Origin: Bremerella cremea
GTDB taxonomy: Bacteria > Planctomycetota > Planctomycetia > Pirellulales > Pirellulaceae
Length of the DNA stretch: 64,000 bases
Assembly: GCF_003335505.1 (NCBI RefSeq)
Contig: NZ_QPEX01000010.1
Coordinates: forward strand, 992,001 to 1,056,000
Reading direction: 5' to 3'
This document shows, in pieces, positions 44,438-54,195 of the stretch. Numbering within the stretch: position 1 is the stretch's first letter; every line of letters starts with the position of its first letter. The position numbers and the translations under genes were made by a program. The notes beneath the pieces were generated by a model. The model searched no databases. It was not told where the DNA came from and saw only the letters and a list, made by a program, of their open reading frames with translations.

Positions 44438-47400
44438 GTGAACGTTTCCTTATTGATCGCATACGCATGGTGGCTTTCAGGGCTGCTGCTGACTCTTTCC
44501 CTGAAAGCTCTATTACTGTCGATACTGGTCTGGGCTGGCCTGACGATTGCCCGCGTTCGTAGTGCAACCTGGGCTCATCGTGCCTGGTCGTTTTGCCTGC
44601 TTGCGCTGCTGGGCATGCCTCTGCTGGCCGTTCTTGCTCCATCGATCCCAGTTCCCGGGACCGAATTTCTCGCCTGGCAAGCACCGCCACCACAAGCGGA
44701 AGTCGCGTCCGCAAATGTTCCACCAACAATCCCTGTCACCGCCGCAGAGCCAACCACCCAGCCTCTTCCTGCGAAGCCGCTTGAAGCTTCCCTTCCTCCC
44801 GCAGAAAACACCCCGTCAGGGCCAACTCTACCACAAATCGCGCCACCAATGGCTGAAACCCACACGCCGGTAGCCGCGGCCCCGGTGGTCTTGCCTGCTC
44901 CTAATAATCCACCGACTTCTTCCACCTGGCCACGCGGCATCGATGGGTTAGTGGTTTTGGTGGCAGCAATTTACTTAACTGGCGGGCTGGTAATGAGTGT
45001 GCGTTTGGCCTGGGCCGTTTATCATTGTCGCCAACTGCTGCAAGACAGTCATCGAGTGGAATTACCTTCCGCTGTCGCCCACTTGGCAGGCAGTGCGAAA
45101 GTGGTTCAATCGTCGGCGATTACCGTTCCGCTGTGCCAAGGGATTTGGCAGCCGACGATCTTACTTCCCGCAGACTGGAAAACCTGGGACGCTTCGCTGT
45201 TGGCGATGGTCCTTTCGCACGAGGCCGAGCATTTACGCCGGCGCGATCCACTGACCGCTTGCCTGGCTGCCATCTGCACAACCCTTTACTGGTTCCACCC
45301 AACCTCATGGTGGCTTCAGCACAGTTTGACCGACCTGGCCGAACATGCGTGCGACGACGCAGTAATCGGCGAAACCGGCGAACGCAATCAATATGCCCGT
45401 ATCTTGCTAGAGATGGCCGCACGGGTTTCTCAGCAACATGGCCGCTTGCAACCGTTGTCGGTGGGAATGGCGCGCAAGTCAGAAATCGAAGAGCGGGTTG
45501 AACGGGCCATCGATACCCAGCGTCCATTAGCAAAGCGTATCGGCCTGCAAGATTCTACGATCCTGCTCATCTTGATCGGTGCGACTGCCATAACGACCGC
45601 TGGCCTAACACTCGCATCGCAGGCCTTAGCTCAAGAAGACGCGGCCCAACAAGATCCCCAATCAATCCAAGGCAACGTCCTCCTGCCCGATGGGCAACCG
45701 GCTGTGGGTGCCGAGGTTCGCTTGTTGACTTACAACCAAGCGAAAAGCAACTACGACCACTTCACTACACAAACCGATGCCGAGGGGAAGTTTCAGTTTA
45801 CCGACATCAAGCCTGGCAATCACCGTATTGCCGCGTTTTATAAAGACATGGCCACGCGTGCGAAACGGTTTAAGCAGCAGCGGGTTAACCCTGGAGACCA
45901 GGTCGAACTCAAGCTGAGTTCGGCCCCATCGCTGGTAGTCAAAGTCTTGCAAGACTCGGATGACACGCCTATTCCAGATGCCCGAGTTCGCCTGCCGTGG
46001 TCCGATCTACAGCGCGACCATTCTACCAATGCCGCAGGAATCGCCGTGATCCATGGGCTTACTGCCGAAGACTGGCCCTTTGAAGTGCAAGCCAAGGGCT
46101 ACGGTGAGGAAAGCCAGACCATAAAACTTTCCAGCAACGACAGCTTCCCTATTACTGTTAAGCTGAAACCTGGTTTTGCCGCTTATGGCACCGTTCGTGA
46201 CGATCAAGGGAACCCTGTTTCTGATGTTGGCTTGAGTGCTTTCGAAGAAGGCCTTCGCGGTGGTCAACTGGAATACACCACGACCGATGCCGCAGGCAAG
46301 TTTCGTTTCGATTACCTTCCTTTCAGGGCAATCAAATTATTTGTCACCAAGGATGGTTACGAAGCAATCTCGCCGGTTCTGCAGCCAAACGGCACCCCAA
46401 TGGGAGAACAACTCTTTGATATCACGCTGCCGCGTAGCCCTTTCGGTGGATCGATTACAGGACGCGTTCTGGCCCCGAAAGGGAAGCCTATTCCTGGTGC
46501 CAAGCTGAGCAACTATGGTCGTTCGTCGAACTTGGTTCGGGAGACAGAAACTGATGCCAACGGGAAATACCTCCTTGAAAGTTTATACGAACTGTTTGGC
46601 CAACGTATCGTCTTCGTTCAAGCCGAAGGATTCGCTCCGCAGAAGCTGACCGTCACGCCAGGTCCGCAAGACAAACCAGCGGTCTACGATATTACCTTGG
46701 AACCAGGCCGCACGATAACCGGCACTGTGCTCGACGACAACGACCAGCCGCTCGCTGGTGTCTCAGTTATTTATCGTGGTCCTATCGGTGATGAAATCGA
46801 ACTACGCAGGGCAACCGAAACCAATGGGGAAGGAACATTCACACTCACCTCCTTAACCCCACTTGCACCACTCACGTTCCGGAAGCCGAACTATTCCACC
46901 ATTCTTCAGCAAGATTTTCCTATTGATAGTACCGAGCCTATTATCGTCCGGATGCTACCGGCAGGGATGATTCGAGGAACGGTGGTTGACGACCAAACAG
47001 GCCAACCGGTTACGAATTACACGATTAAAATCAACTTCTCCCCCGATAAAAAACCGGACGATGCCAGCGGATCATTAAGTGGTGAAATCGCGAGCAATGG
47101 AGAACGCGTCGTCGATGCGAAAGGAGCCTTTGAAATACGGCAACTAGTTGCCAAGATGCCCCTGCAGGTCACCATTCAAGCCGATGGCTACCAAAAAGAG
47201 ATTCATACTCGTGTTGTCGCCGCCACCGAAGCCAACGCCGAGCCGGAAGAATTTCGTTTGAAAGCCATCGACCGCTCGATGCTCAAGACGTTCGCTGGTC
47301 AGGTTGTCGATGCTGCTGGCAAGGCGGTGCCTGGGGTTCAGCTTCGCTTGATCGCTGCCAACAAACGCCGGAGCGGATTTCGCAATGCATTCCCTTTCAA

Positions 47401-49372
47401 CTGGAACATGGTGCAATTAGGCCAGTTGGAATCGATGGCCCAGGTTTCTCAATTTTTAACCGCGACGACCGATAACGAAGGACGCTTCCGCTTTGAAGAA
47501 GTCTTGCCCAGCCCCGATATTGAAATCGCTTATTGGGGTGGTGGCGTTTCGCAGGGGCGCAAAACAGGCGTTGAGCGTCTCGACGAGCAAGAGAGAACCA
47601 ACATCGTTATCTCAACGCAAGCAACCGGCTCGCTGAAAGGACTTATCAATCGAGACCGATTTAAAGAGATCAGCGATATTCGCTTAGGTGGACAAGAGAA
47701 GTCTTACGGAGCTACCCTCTCCAACAATGGCACCAGCTACGAACTGAACGACATTTCTCCGGGCAAATATCAAATTCAAGTCTATGGTCCCGTTCAAGAG
47801 TCGATGCGCTACGGCAGACCCTCGCGAAATGCCGATGTCATCTATCGTGTGCCGGTTGTTATCGAACCGGGGACACAAAAAACGGTCGACCTGGGCATGG
47901 AAGAAACATCTCCGAACCAACCAGAAACCGAATCGATGTCGGCCCAGCCTCAACCGACACCACCTCCGTTTGATGGTGAAGTTCCTGCGGACCACATTCG
48001 CCTAGCTGGGCAAGTGCTAACCCCCGCCGGTCAAGGCATTCCTCAGGCTAAACTTTGGTTGCCTAAGACCTACCGTGAGATATTGGTCGAAACGGTCGCA
48101 GACGACGAAGGCCGCTTTTCGCTGCTAGTTCCCCGCCAAGCAGTCGCCGAAGATCGCACCTACAGCATCGGTACACTGTGGGGCTACGCTGCTGGCCATC
48201 AGATTGGTTCGATATCGGTCGCTCCACAACTCAAGCAAGACTCAACCGAGCCGATAGGTTTGATTCTAGCAGAAGCGACCGATGCGGCTATTTATATTGA
48301 GTCAACTAGTGGGCAACCTGTCGTAGGTGCGCGCGTTGGGCCGCTGAATTATAAGACGGAGAAAGGTTTTGAATTAGTACCAGTGACTGTGCAAGAACTA
48401 CTTAGCGGCGTTACAAATACGCAGGGGCAGATTCAATTGCCTGCCTGCAGTCCAAAACGTCTCCGCTCGGTAATTGTCACAGCCGACAGCTATGGAGAGC
48501 AGCATATTCACCTTGAGACGGGAGATAATGCACCGTCGATCAATACTATCGAACTCAAGCCCGCCGGACATGTGGAAGGCCAGTTAACGGCTACTAGCGA
48601 TCTCGACTTCACCGGAACGAAAATATCTGTCTCTCCCACCAATTTCGGTTCGTCTGGCAGCAGTGGGAATGCCACGACGACTGCTGATGCTCAAGGAAAG
48701 TTTGTCATCGCCGAACTGGCGGAAGGAGAATATGTCATCCATGCTCGACTGCCAGGTGAAGACAAACGTTTTCAGGCACGCCCACCTGGGCCGCTAAACG
48801 TCGACGCAAAGAAAACTTCCCAAGTAACGATTCCTTTCGAGCCCACCATTGAAGTTCGCGGAAAAGTTCTCACCCAAGATAAAAAGCAGCCGGTCCCAGG
48901 GGCATGGCTGATTGTTAGCCAAGGAGGTTTCCTCAACATACAGCATGCCTTTTCCGACGAAGATGGCAGCTACACAGCCCGCGTGCTGCCCGGCCAAAGC
49001 GTCTCGGTCCAACTGATTTCCAAGCCGACGAAATACATGCACTGGCTGGAAGACAACAGCACGCCGCACACAAGCGATATCCCACTCGACGCGCAAGAAT
49101 TCGAGCTGCCCCCAATCGAACTCAGGCCGACGTATCCGACCGAAGGCAAACTGATGGATGCCTACGACCGGCCAATCCCCAACGCCGAGGTAATCGCCAT
49201 CCAACAAGGCCGAATTGCTTTCCAGGCGAAGACCGACGCCGAAGGCAAATTCACCTTGCAACTTCCTCCCGGCTTCAAGATAGAAGAGTACAGCGTTACT
49301 ACGGGAGGCTCCGCTATTCGCATCACCCCCAAAGTCGCTAGTGAATCACCACTGGTGTTACAGTTGCCCTAG
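44438..49372 (+). CDS. BlaR1-like M56 metallopeptidase with a dozen carboxypeptidase-regulatory-like domains
   Basis: 1644 residues, GTG start with GAGGAG upstream. N-terminal membrane helices (about 8-55, 166-190, 365-390) surround the gluzincin motif HEAEH (H261, E262, H265), with LTDLAEHACDDAVIGETG supplying the further ligand region. A Pro-rich loop lies at ~85-165. From about 405 to the end are roughly twelve Ig-like regulatory modules of the form GxVxxxxGxPxxGAxVxL (for example ITGRVLAPKGKPIPGAKL, FAGQVVDAAGKAVPGVQLRL). The penicillin-sensor domain of classical BlaR1 is absent. It probably senses an envelope or extracellular signal and cleaves or inactivates the BlaI-type repressor. Confidence 0.87.
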   Translation: MNVSLLIAYAWWLSGLLLTLSLKALLLSILVWAGLTIARVRSATWAHRAWSFCLLALLGMPLLAVLAPSIPVPGTEFLAWQAPPPQAEVASANVPPTIPVTAAEPTTQPLPAKPLEASLPPAENTPSGPTLPQIAPPMAETHTPVAAAPVVLPAPNNPPTSSTWPRGIDGLVVLVAAIYLTGGLVMSVRLAWAVYHCRQLLQDSHRVELPSAVAHLAGSAKVVQSSAITVPLCQGIWQPTILLPADWKTWDASLLAMVLSHEAEHLRRRDPLTACLAAICTTLYWFHPTSWWLQHSLTDLAEHACDDAVIGETGERNQYARILLEMAARVSQQHGRLQPLSVGMARKSEIEERVERAIDTQRPLAKRIGLQDSTILLILIGATAITTAGLTLASQALAQEDAAQQDPQSIQGNVLLPDGQPAVGAEVRLLTYNQAKSNYDHFTTQTDAEGKFQFTDIKPGNHRIAAFYKDMATRAKRFKQQRVNPGDQVELKLSSAPSLVVKVLQDSDDTPIPDARVRLPWSDLQRDHSTNAAGIAVIHGLTAEDWPFEVQAKGYGEESQTIKLSSNDSFPITVKLKPGFAAYGTVRDDQGNPVSDVGLSAFEEGLRGGQLEYTTTDAAGKFRFDYLPFRAIKLFVTKDGYEAISPVLQPNGTPMGEQLFDITLPRSPFGGSITGRVLAPKGKPIPGAKLSNYGRSSNLVRETETDANGKYLLESLYELFGQRIVFVQAEGFAPQKLTVTPGPQDKPAVYDITLEPGRTITGTVLDDNDQPLAGVSVIYRGPIGDEIELRRATETNGEGTFTLTSLTPLAPLTFRKPNYSTILQQDFPIDSTEPIIVRMLPAGMIRGTVVDDQTGQPVTNYTIKINFSPDKKPDDASGSLSGEIASNGERVVDAKGAFEIRQLVAKMPLQVTIQADGYQKEIHTRVVAATEANAEPEEFRLKAIDRSMLKTFAGQVVDAAGKAVPGVQLRLIAANKRRSGFRNAFPFNWNMVQLGQLESMAQVSQFLTATTDNEGRFRFEEVLPSPDIEIAYWGGGVSQGRKTGVERLDEQERTNIVISTQATGSLKGLINRDRFKEISDIRLGGQEKSYGATLSNNGTSYELNDISPGKYQIQVYGPVQESMRYGRPSRNADVIYRVPVVIEPGTQKTVDLGMEETSPNQPETESMSAQPQPTPPPFDGEVPADHIRLAGQVLTPAGQGIPQAKLWLPKTYREILVETVADDEGRFSLLVPRQAVAEDRTYSIGTLWGYAAGHQIGSISVAPQLKQDSTEPIGLILAEATDAAIYIESTSGQPVVGARVGPLNYKTEKGFELVPVTVQELLSGVTNTQGQIQLPACSPKRLRSVIVTADSYGEQHIHLETGDNAPSINTIELKPAGHVEGQLTATSDLDFTGTKISVSPTNFGSSGSSGNATTTADAQGKFVIAELAEGEYVIHARLPGEDKRFQARPPGPLNVDAKKTSQVTIPFEPTIEVRGKVLTQDKKQPVPGAWLIVSQGGFLNIQHAFSDEDGSYTARVLPGQSVSVQLISKPTKYMHWLEDNSTPHTSDIPLDAQEFELPPIELRPTYPTEGKLMDAYDRPIPNAEVIAIQQGRIAFQAKTDAEGKFTLQLPPGFKIEEYSVTTGGSAIRITPKVASESPLVLQLP

Positions 49373-49397
49373 AATGGCAAACCTCTTGACCAATACG

Positions 49398-49434
49398 AAA
49401 AAAGCCACCTGCGGATTAGCAAGTGGCTTTTTTT
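49398..49434. terminator. Bidirectional rho-independent terminator
   Basis: AAGCCAC (49402-49408) pairs with GTGGCTT (49423-49429), flanked by AAAAAA on the left and TTTTTTT on the right, so it works for the BlaR-like gene on the plus strand and the tRNA on the minus strand. Confidence 0.85.
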
Positions 49435-49436
49435 AG

Positions 49437-49520
49437 CGGAGGCGACAGGACTCGAACCTGCAACCGGCGTAACCGGCGACGGATTTCAAATCCGCTCCCT
49501 AACCAATTCGGCTCGCCTCC
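49437..49520 (-). tRNA. tRNA-Ser (UGA anticodon)
   Basis: Acceptor stem GGAGGCG / CGCCTCC, D-arm GCCGAATTGGTTAGGGAGC, anticodon arm GCGGA-TTTGAAA-TCCGT with anticodon TGA, long class II variable arm (CCGG-TTACG-CCGG) and T-arm GCAGG-TTCGAGT-CCTGT. CCA is not encoded. Reads UCA codons. Confidence 0.95.
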
Positions 49521-49767
49521 CTGGTTTGAGTCACCTAGACCGTTAGGCGAAGTGTCTCGAACTTTGGTTTACGCTAACTAGCGACGAGATTTATGTCAAC
49601 GGGACAGAGCCCACTGGCAACGTTTGTGCGGGGAGTTCGGCCAGATCGAGGGGCAATTTCTCGGTTTTCTGCGCAGCGGTTCAATATTCGCGACGGGAAG
49701 GGTAATAACGTTATGATAGAGCCGTGTGAATTCAATCAGCCCTCCCCCAGACGAGCAAGCTACCACG

Positions 49768-51081
49768 ATGTGTTGCCCTCGGCTTATCTCTGTTTTCTGG
49801 AAACCTGGTTTCTGGCTGATCGTTCTTGGGCTTGGACTGCTCTGGCCGCTGGACTCGGCATTTGCCCAAGCAACTACGACGAACGCTGTCCCGCCAGCGG
49901 CTCAATCTGAGGAAACCTCGGATGCCAAGTTATATACGTCGCCTCAAAGTATCTTGTCCGATTTTTTCGGAAGGCGACGTGCCGGGATGGTGGTTAACGG
50001 TTTAGGAGATATTGTCGGAATCACGGCCACCGGCATGTCGCCACTGCTTGTCCTTTCAGTAACTTCCCCGACGGTCTATTTCTTAACCGAGCCTGATCGG
50101 CGTGAAGCCCTGATTTTCCTGTACCAACCTTGGTTTTTCATTCCGATTATCTTGATGACGCTGCTTGTGGCGTTGAAAGATACCGTTCTTACATTTGCCA
50201 GTTACCTGAAAATGCCTTTGGACCTATTAGGCATCCTGTTCCATTTAATCGGGTTCTTAGTCGGCTTTCGACTCATCTATCAACTGCTCGATATTCACGT
50301 CTCTAGTTCTAGCGGCCCACTCTCAGGCACCCTAGCGATCGCGCTGCTGACCTTGATGTTCGCTTTTTATACAAGCATCTGGGTGCTTAGCAACGTGTTT
50401 GAAGTGTTGATTCTGATCAATCCGTTTCCGTTGGTCGACACGGTTCTGCGTGTGGGAAGGGTCTTCGTTTTGGTGGTGATGTACGCCGCGTGTTGGGTTC
50501 ACCCGGTGCTTGGCTTTGTGATCGCGTTACCGATTCTGCTCGTGTCGCTACTAACCTTCGAGCGATCGCTCCGCACGACGCTGCTGGGGTTTCGCTTGGC
50601 CTACGATATTGCGTTGTTCCGTCGCGAACCGATCGAACCTCGCCAGACCGAATTTACCGTTTTCTCTTCATTTACCGGCTACCTACCGTGGATGACGCTT
50701 GGCAAACTTGTGCAGACCACCGCTGGTTGGGAGTTTCGCTATCGTCGCTTTTTGATCGGACCGACACGCTGTTGCGAAATCCCAGATGGCCCCTACTCGA
50801 TCGCGCGGGGATCTCTCTTTCCTGGTTTAATGCAACAAGCCGGCAGCGGCATGCAATTGATTGTACGTTTCCCAGCGTCTTATCGCGGAGAAGAAGAGGA
50901 CTTGGCCCAATGTTTTGGCACATGCGAAGTCCACGACTTTCGTTGGAGCACCTTCGCTTATTCGTTTTGGAGTACTCTCTGGCGATTTACTTTCGGAAGA
51001 TTCAGTAAGACGCCCCCTGCGGCAGAAAACTCCTTTTCAGCGTCCTCACGGCAGGATGACTGCCTTGCAGATCAAGGATAA
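49768..51081 (+). CDS. Multi-pass membrane protein of unknown function
   Basis: About 437 residues if started at ATG 49768 (signal peptide MCCPRLISVFWKPGFWLIVLG ending SAFAQ, read in parts); GTG 49726 would add 14. After a short Thr/Pro stretch come six or so hydrophobic segments, for example FFIPIILMTLLVALKDTVLTFAS, LLGILFHLIGFLVGF, LAIALLTLMFAFYTSIWVL, VFVLVVMYAACWVHPVLGFVIALPILL. The soluble end contains FTVFSSFTGYLPWMTLGKLV and RCCEIPDGPYSIARG. No family recognised; DxxA-type active-site motifs not seen. Stands alone between the tRNA and a long intergenic region. Confidence 0.7.
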   Translation: MCCPRLISVFWKPGFWLIVLGLGLLWPLDSAFAQATTTNAVPPAAQSEETSDAKLYTSPQSILSDFFGRRRAGMVVNGLGDIVGITATGMSPLLVLSVTSPTVYFLTEPDRREALIFLYQPWFFIPIILMTLLVALKDTVLTFASYLKMPLDLLGILFHLIGFLVGFRLIYQLLDIHVSSSSGPLSGTLAIALLTLMFAFYTSIWVLSNVFEVLILINPFPLVDTVLRVGRVFVLVVMYAACWVHPVLGFVIALPILLVSLLTFERSLRTTLLGFRLAYDIALFRREPIEPRQTEFTVFSSFTGYLPWMTLGKLVQTTAGWEFRYRRFLIGPTRCCEIPDGPYSIARGSLFPGLMQQAGSGMQLIVRFPASYRGEEEDLAQCFGTCEVHDFRWSTFAYSFWSTLWRFTFGRFSKTPPAAENSFSASSRQDDCLADQG

Positions 51082-51270
51082 TGTTGCCACTTTTTTGATC
51101 CTTCGAGACTCAAGGCTTTCCGTATAGATTTTCGACAACTAATTGGATTTTTTGCCCGATCTTAATGGCCGACAAATTTCCACTGCACCATTACCAACGT
51201 AATGCCGATTACTAAATTCAATACCAAAGAACACCCATCAACAAAGACGGATGGCGATGCCATCTTGTCA

Positions 51271-51307
51271 AGGCCGTCAAGTACCTGCCCCACTTGACGG
51301 CCTTTTT
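51271..51307 (+). terminator. Strong rho-independent terminator
   Basis: AGGCCGTCAAGT and ACTTGACGGCCT form a perfect 12-base stem with a nine-base loop, followed by TTTTT. Confidence 0.92.
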
Positions 51308-51452
51308 ATTGCGCTGCCAGCAAAGTCCCTGTCGTCACCCCCCTGACCTCATGTGGTTAACCGAATTACGAAGCAGGATCGTTTGCGAAGGTGGGAATCA
51401 TGGTCGATGTTACCAATATCAAAAGTGCCGAGACGCAAGTCGAAGCCAAAAG

Positions 51453-51491
51453 CCGTTGTGCATCTGGGGGCGGATCACAACGGTTTTTTTT
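51453..51491 (+). terminator. Second rho-independent terminator
   Basis: CCGTTGTG (51453-51460) pairs with CACAACGG (51476-51483), followed by eight T. Preceded by AAAAG. Confidence 0.85.
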
Positions 51492-51680
51492 ATGCGCCGA
51501 CGGCAGTGACAGCATTGCCGTCATAAATTTATTCTTCTGGCAAACTTTGCCGATTACGGCAATTTTCTCGATTGCAACGACTTTCCGAACCGATATCCAT
51601 TTCTGCGTCACGATACCCATCCGCCCTGCGAATCGTTTTCGATTGGCAGTTCGCATGATGTCTGCAGGAAAGATCTCGAA

Positions 51681-52379
51681 ATGATGTCCCGTCATTTAAT
51701 CCTTGGTTTGTTCACGGTTGCAATGATCGCTGCGGTCGGTTGCCGAACCGTCCCCAGCTGCAACTCTTGCCAGTTCGCCGATGTGACCGCTGAGTCTGGC
51801 TGCGGATGCAGCGACTGTGGAAGCACGTGCGGCGAGACTTGCTCTGGCGGTTCGACATGCAAAAAAGACTGCGGCCCCAACTACGACATCTGCCTACCCC
51901 GAATTCCCTTTGCCGAAATGCGTCAGCGAATTCGCGATAACCTGACTTGTGGTGGTGGCTGCTCCGACGAAATCTACTGGGGCGAATGGATCTCGGATCC
52001 GCCGAAGTGTGATCCGTGCGACTGCTTTGGAAACTATGCCGGCCCACAAGCTGGCCCTTGCCGGCCGGGCCTGCTGGGTATTCGCCGTGGCAATGACTCG
52101 TGCAACGGGCTCTGCGATACCGAAGCGGAATGCACCAGTTGTGCCGCCCAAGCCAAGTTCAGAAACAGCGGTTACGTCGAAACAATCCCAGCGGAAGGAA
52201 CCATCATCTACGATTCCGAGATTCCCCACTCGACAGGCCCTATGAAATCGATGGTGCCCACACCTGCCTCACCTTCCGACGAAGTGTACTACGAGACACA
52301 AAGCATCCCTCAACCAAGCTACCCAACTTCGGCTCACGGGGGTCGCCACCCTGCCAAGCTCGGTCGCGGATCGATGTAA
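51681..52379 (+). CDS. Cysteine-rich predicted lipoprotein
   Basis: 232 residues with 21 cysteines. Signal peptide with lipobox MMSRHLILGLFTVAMIAAVGC (Cys 21). The cysteines cluster in the first 90 mature residues (CGCSDCGSTCGETC, then STCKKDC) and again at DPCDC and CNGLCDTEAECTSC. The C-terminal ~80 residues are Ser/Pro-rich without cysteine. Resembles planctomycete-specific envelope proteins rather than any described enzyme; role unknown, perhaps disulfide- or metal-bound. Closed by a terminator at 52408. Confidence 0.8.
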   Translation: MMSRHLILGLFTVAMIAAVGCRTVPSCNSCQFADVTAESGCGCSDCGSTCGETCSGGSTCKKDCGPNYDICLPRIPFAEMRQRIRDNLTCGGGCSDEIYWGEWISDPPKCDPCDCFGNYAGPQAGPCRPGLLGIRRGNDSCNGLCDTEAECTSCAAQAKFRNSGYVETIPAEGTIIYDSEIPHSTGPMKSMVPTPASPSDEVYYETQSIPQPSYPTSAHGGRHPAKLGRGSM

Positions 52380-52407
52380 ACAACAAAACAAGCCAGGGGG
52401 GCTTACA

Positions 52408-52446
52408 AAGAGGTGCGTCCGTTCAATCGGACGTGCCTCTTTTTTT
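52408..52446 (+). terminator. Rho-independent terminator between convergent genes
   Basis: AAGAGGTGCGTCCG pairs with CGGACGTGCCTCTT, a long stem with two wobble positions, then a T-run to 52446. Serves the Cys-rich gene and possibly the convergent OMP gene. Confidence 0.85.
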
Positions 52447-52473
52447 GTTCTTGCAAGCTTAGACCGCTCGGCA

Positions 52474-53328
52474 TCAGCGGAAATAGCTGGGATTCTTTCC
52501 ACCAAAGCGATACTCGAAGCCCGCAGTAACCGAGAAATTGCTGGCCGACTGAGCATCGGTCCCACCGAAGGTCACGTTGTCGAGCAGCTCAAAGCGAAGT
52601 GCGATTCGCTGATGAATGAAATACTTCATGCCCAAACCGAATGGCATCGAAACTTGCGTCTGATCTCGCGTCCGTCCGAATTCGTCATCGTATTGAAAGA
52701 TAGCCGCCCCTAAACCAAAGGTCGCATAAGGTCGCCAGGTCGAGTCTCCCCAAGGATAAAACTGCATGCTGTAGTCAACCAGGATCAGCTGACTCTTGCC
52801 GGAGATCGCCGTGTTGCTGGGATATATGAGTCGCCCTTCCGCGAAGCCGAAGCGAGCTTCCATTCCCCAATAGTGATCAAAGTCGTATCCGAGGCGAACC
52901 CCATCAAAAAAGGCAGCAGCCTGGTCGATCTCGCCAGGGATTAAGTTTTGCAACATGATCGTACCGCCAAACACGTCTGCATGGATCGGTCGGTTGCGCC
53001 AACTCGTTCCGATCAAGGGCTGACCGAACCCAATATAGCGAGCAGGGTCGTCTGGATTCTTGTGCATCATATCGAAGCGATGCGCGTACTGCCCCCGCCC
53101 AAAGCCACCAAACCAATGCTCCGTTGAACCGGGCGTTTCAAAAGATCGCTCTGCCTGAACCTCAACCGTAGGGGCCTGCAACATCGTCTTGGGTAGCGGC
53201 TCGATGTCTTCGATATAGGGCTGGCCATCAACCTGGTCTGGCTGCTGCGCCTCGACTAAGCATACGGATAGCGCGACCAGGCAAGCAGCCTGGACCATGG
53301 CAATCCAATTCCATTTGGGAAGGTTCAT
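52474..53328 (-). CDS. Predicted outer-membrane beta-barrel protein
   Basis: 284 residues. Signal peptide MNLPKWNWIAMVQAACLVALSV (cut by VEAQ). Alternating amphipathic strands with aromatic ends, for example VRLGYDFDHYWGMEARFGFAEG, LVDYSMQFYPWGDSTWRPYATF, GLGMKYFIHQRIALRFELLDNVTF, and a C-terminal SVTAGFEYRFGGK strand with near-terminal Phe, indicate an eight-stranded barrel of the OmpA/OprF-like or acyloxyacyl-hydrolase type. Function unknown. Starts at ATG 53328. Confidence 0.78.
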   Translation of the reverse strand: MNLPKWNWIAMVQAACLVALSVCLVEAQQPDQVDGQPYIEDIEPLPKTMLQAPTVEVQAERSFETPGSTEHWFGGFGRGQYAHRFDMMHKNPDDPARYIGFGQPLIGTSWRNRPIHADVFGGTIMLQNLIPGEIDQAAAFFDGVRLGYDFDHYWGMEARFGFAEGRLIYPSNTAISGKSQLILVDYSMQFYPWGDSTWRPYATFGLGAAIFQYDDEFGRTRDQTQVSMPFGLGMKYFIHQRIALRFELLDNVTFGGTDAQSASNFSVTAGFEYRFGGKNPSYFR

Positions 53329-53511
53329 TCACCAACCTCGTGTGGCATCCATGATAGCTATCGAATTTGGGCAGCGGATTATCGAGACGTCTCCGTTGGA
53401 CGTCAATGCGAATCGCACCGAGTTTCTTGAGACAAAGTTGGTTGATTTTGCAGATTTTGCTACTTTAAGGGCGCACGATGCCTTCGCCACCCCCTTAAAA
53501 GGATTGAAACG

Positions 53512-54195
53512 ATGCCCAATCTGACTCGCCTAACCGCCTGGGCTATCTTGCTAGCAGCCCCCACCTTCGCCCTGGCTGACCCAGACTCGAAACAAGAAGG
53601 CTCTTCCTTGGGCAGTGCCTGGATGAATAACTCGATGCTCGATGGCGATGCCGCAACTCAAAAGATTCAGCAAGAAGTTGAAAAGCTCCGCCAAGAACTA
53701 GGGGCCGAGTTCTCACTCGAGTCAAAAGAACTCGGTATCACTTTCGTCCGAGACGAGAAGGAGCCAGCGGTCAGTCAGCAAAATAGCCTTTCTTCAGCAG
53801 ATGGCCCCCTAACGACGGTTGATTCCACCGAAATCGATGCCCTGTTGCTAACGATTTGCCAGAAAACTCAAGCACAAGCTCGCCAGCTAGAACAATTGGC
53901 AGCCGACGCAGAAACCCGGATGGACTATCCGCTTGCCGATCGCCTGCGAACAATTGCCCAGCAGCAGTGGCAGGCAGCCAGAATGATTCGTAATCCTGTC
54001 AACCATACCGAGAACACCTGCAACTCGTGTCTTAGCAATGATTTAGGCAGTTGCATGCAGCCACAGATGTCCTCTTTTCCTCAATCACCAGGCCCCGGCA
54101 TCCAAGGCCCCGGGCCGGGAATCTTATTCCCCTTTTTCGGCCCAACTTCCCTTTCCCCGAATTACACTCCAGTCTCTCCCCCAACGACCGACTAG
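53512..54195 (+). CDS. Secreted protein of unknown function
   Basis: 227 residues. Signal peptide MPNLTRLTAWAILLAAPTFALA. The middle part is helical and charged (TQKIQQEVEKLRQELGAEF, then LLLTICQKTQAQARQLEQLAADAE), possibly coiled coil. The end is Pro/Gly-rich (PGPGIQGPGPGILFP). AAGGA nine bases upstream of ATG. No domain recognised. Confidence 0.65.
   Translation: MPNLTRLTAWAILLAAPTFALADPDSKQEGSSLGSAWMNNSMLDGDAATQKIQQEVEKLRQELGAEFSLESKELGITFVRDEKEPAVSQQNSLSSADGPLTTVDSTEIDALLLTICQKTQAQARQLEQLAADAETRMDYPLADRLRTIAQQQWQAARMIRNPVNHTENTCNSCLSNDLGSCMQPQMSSFPQSPGPGIQGPGPGILFPFFGPTSLSPNYTPVSPPTTD

Larger units (their letters stand above)
51082..51680 (+). other. 600-base intergenic region with two strong terminators
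   Basis: No convincing protein gene. Two rho-independent terminators (51271-51307 and 51453-51491) stand 150 bases apart on the plus strand, which is more than the upstream gene needs. Between them lies about 145 bases (51308-51452) without an ORF but with a possible start of transcription, so a small RNA is conceivable. From 51492 to 51680 lies the leader of the Cys-rich lipoprotein. Confidence 0.5.

Noticed and set aside
49437..49520. Selenocysteine tRNA
   Set aside because: The anticodon read 5' to 3' is UGA, which pairs with UCA codons, and the acceptor stem is seven bases; it is an ordinary serine tRNA.
51391..51684. 97-residue frame across the second terminator
   Set aside because: It would read through a strong terminator and overlap the lipoprotein start; its sequence has no recognisable features.
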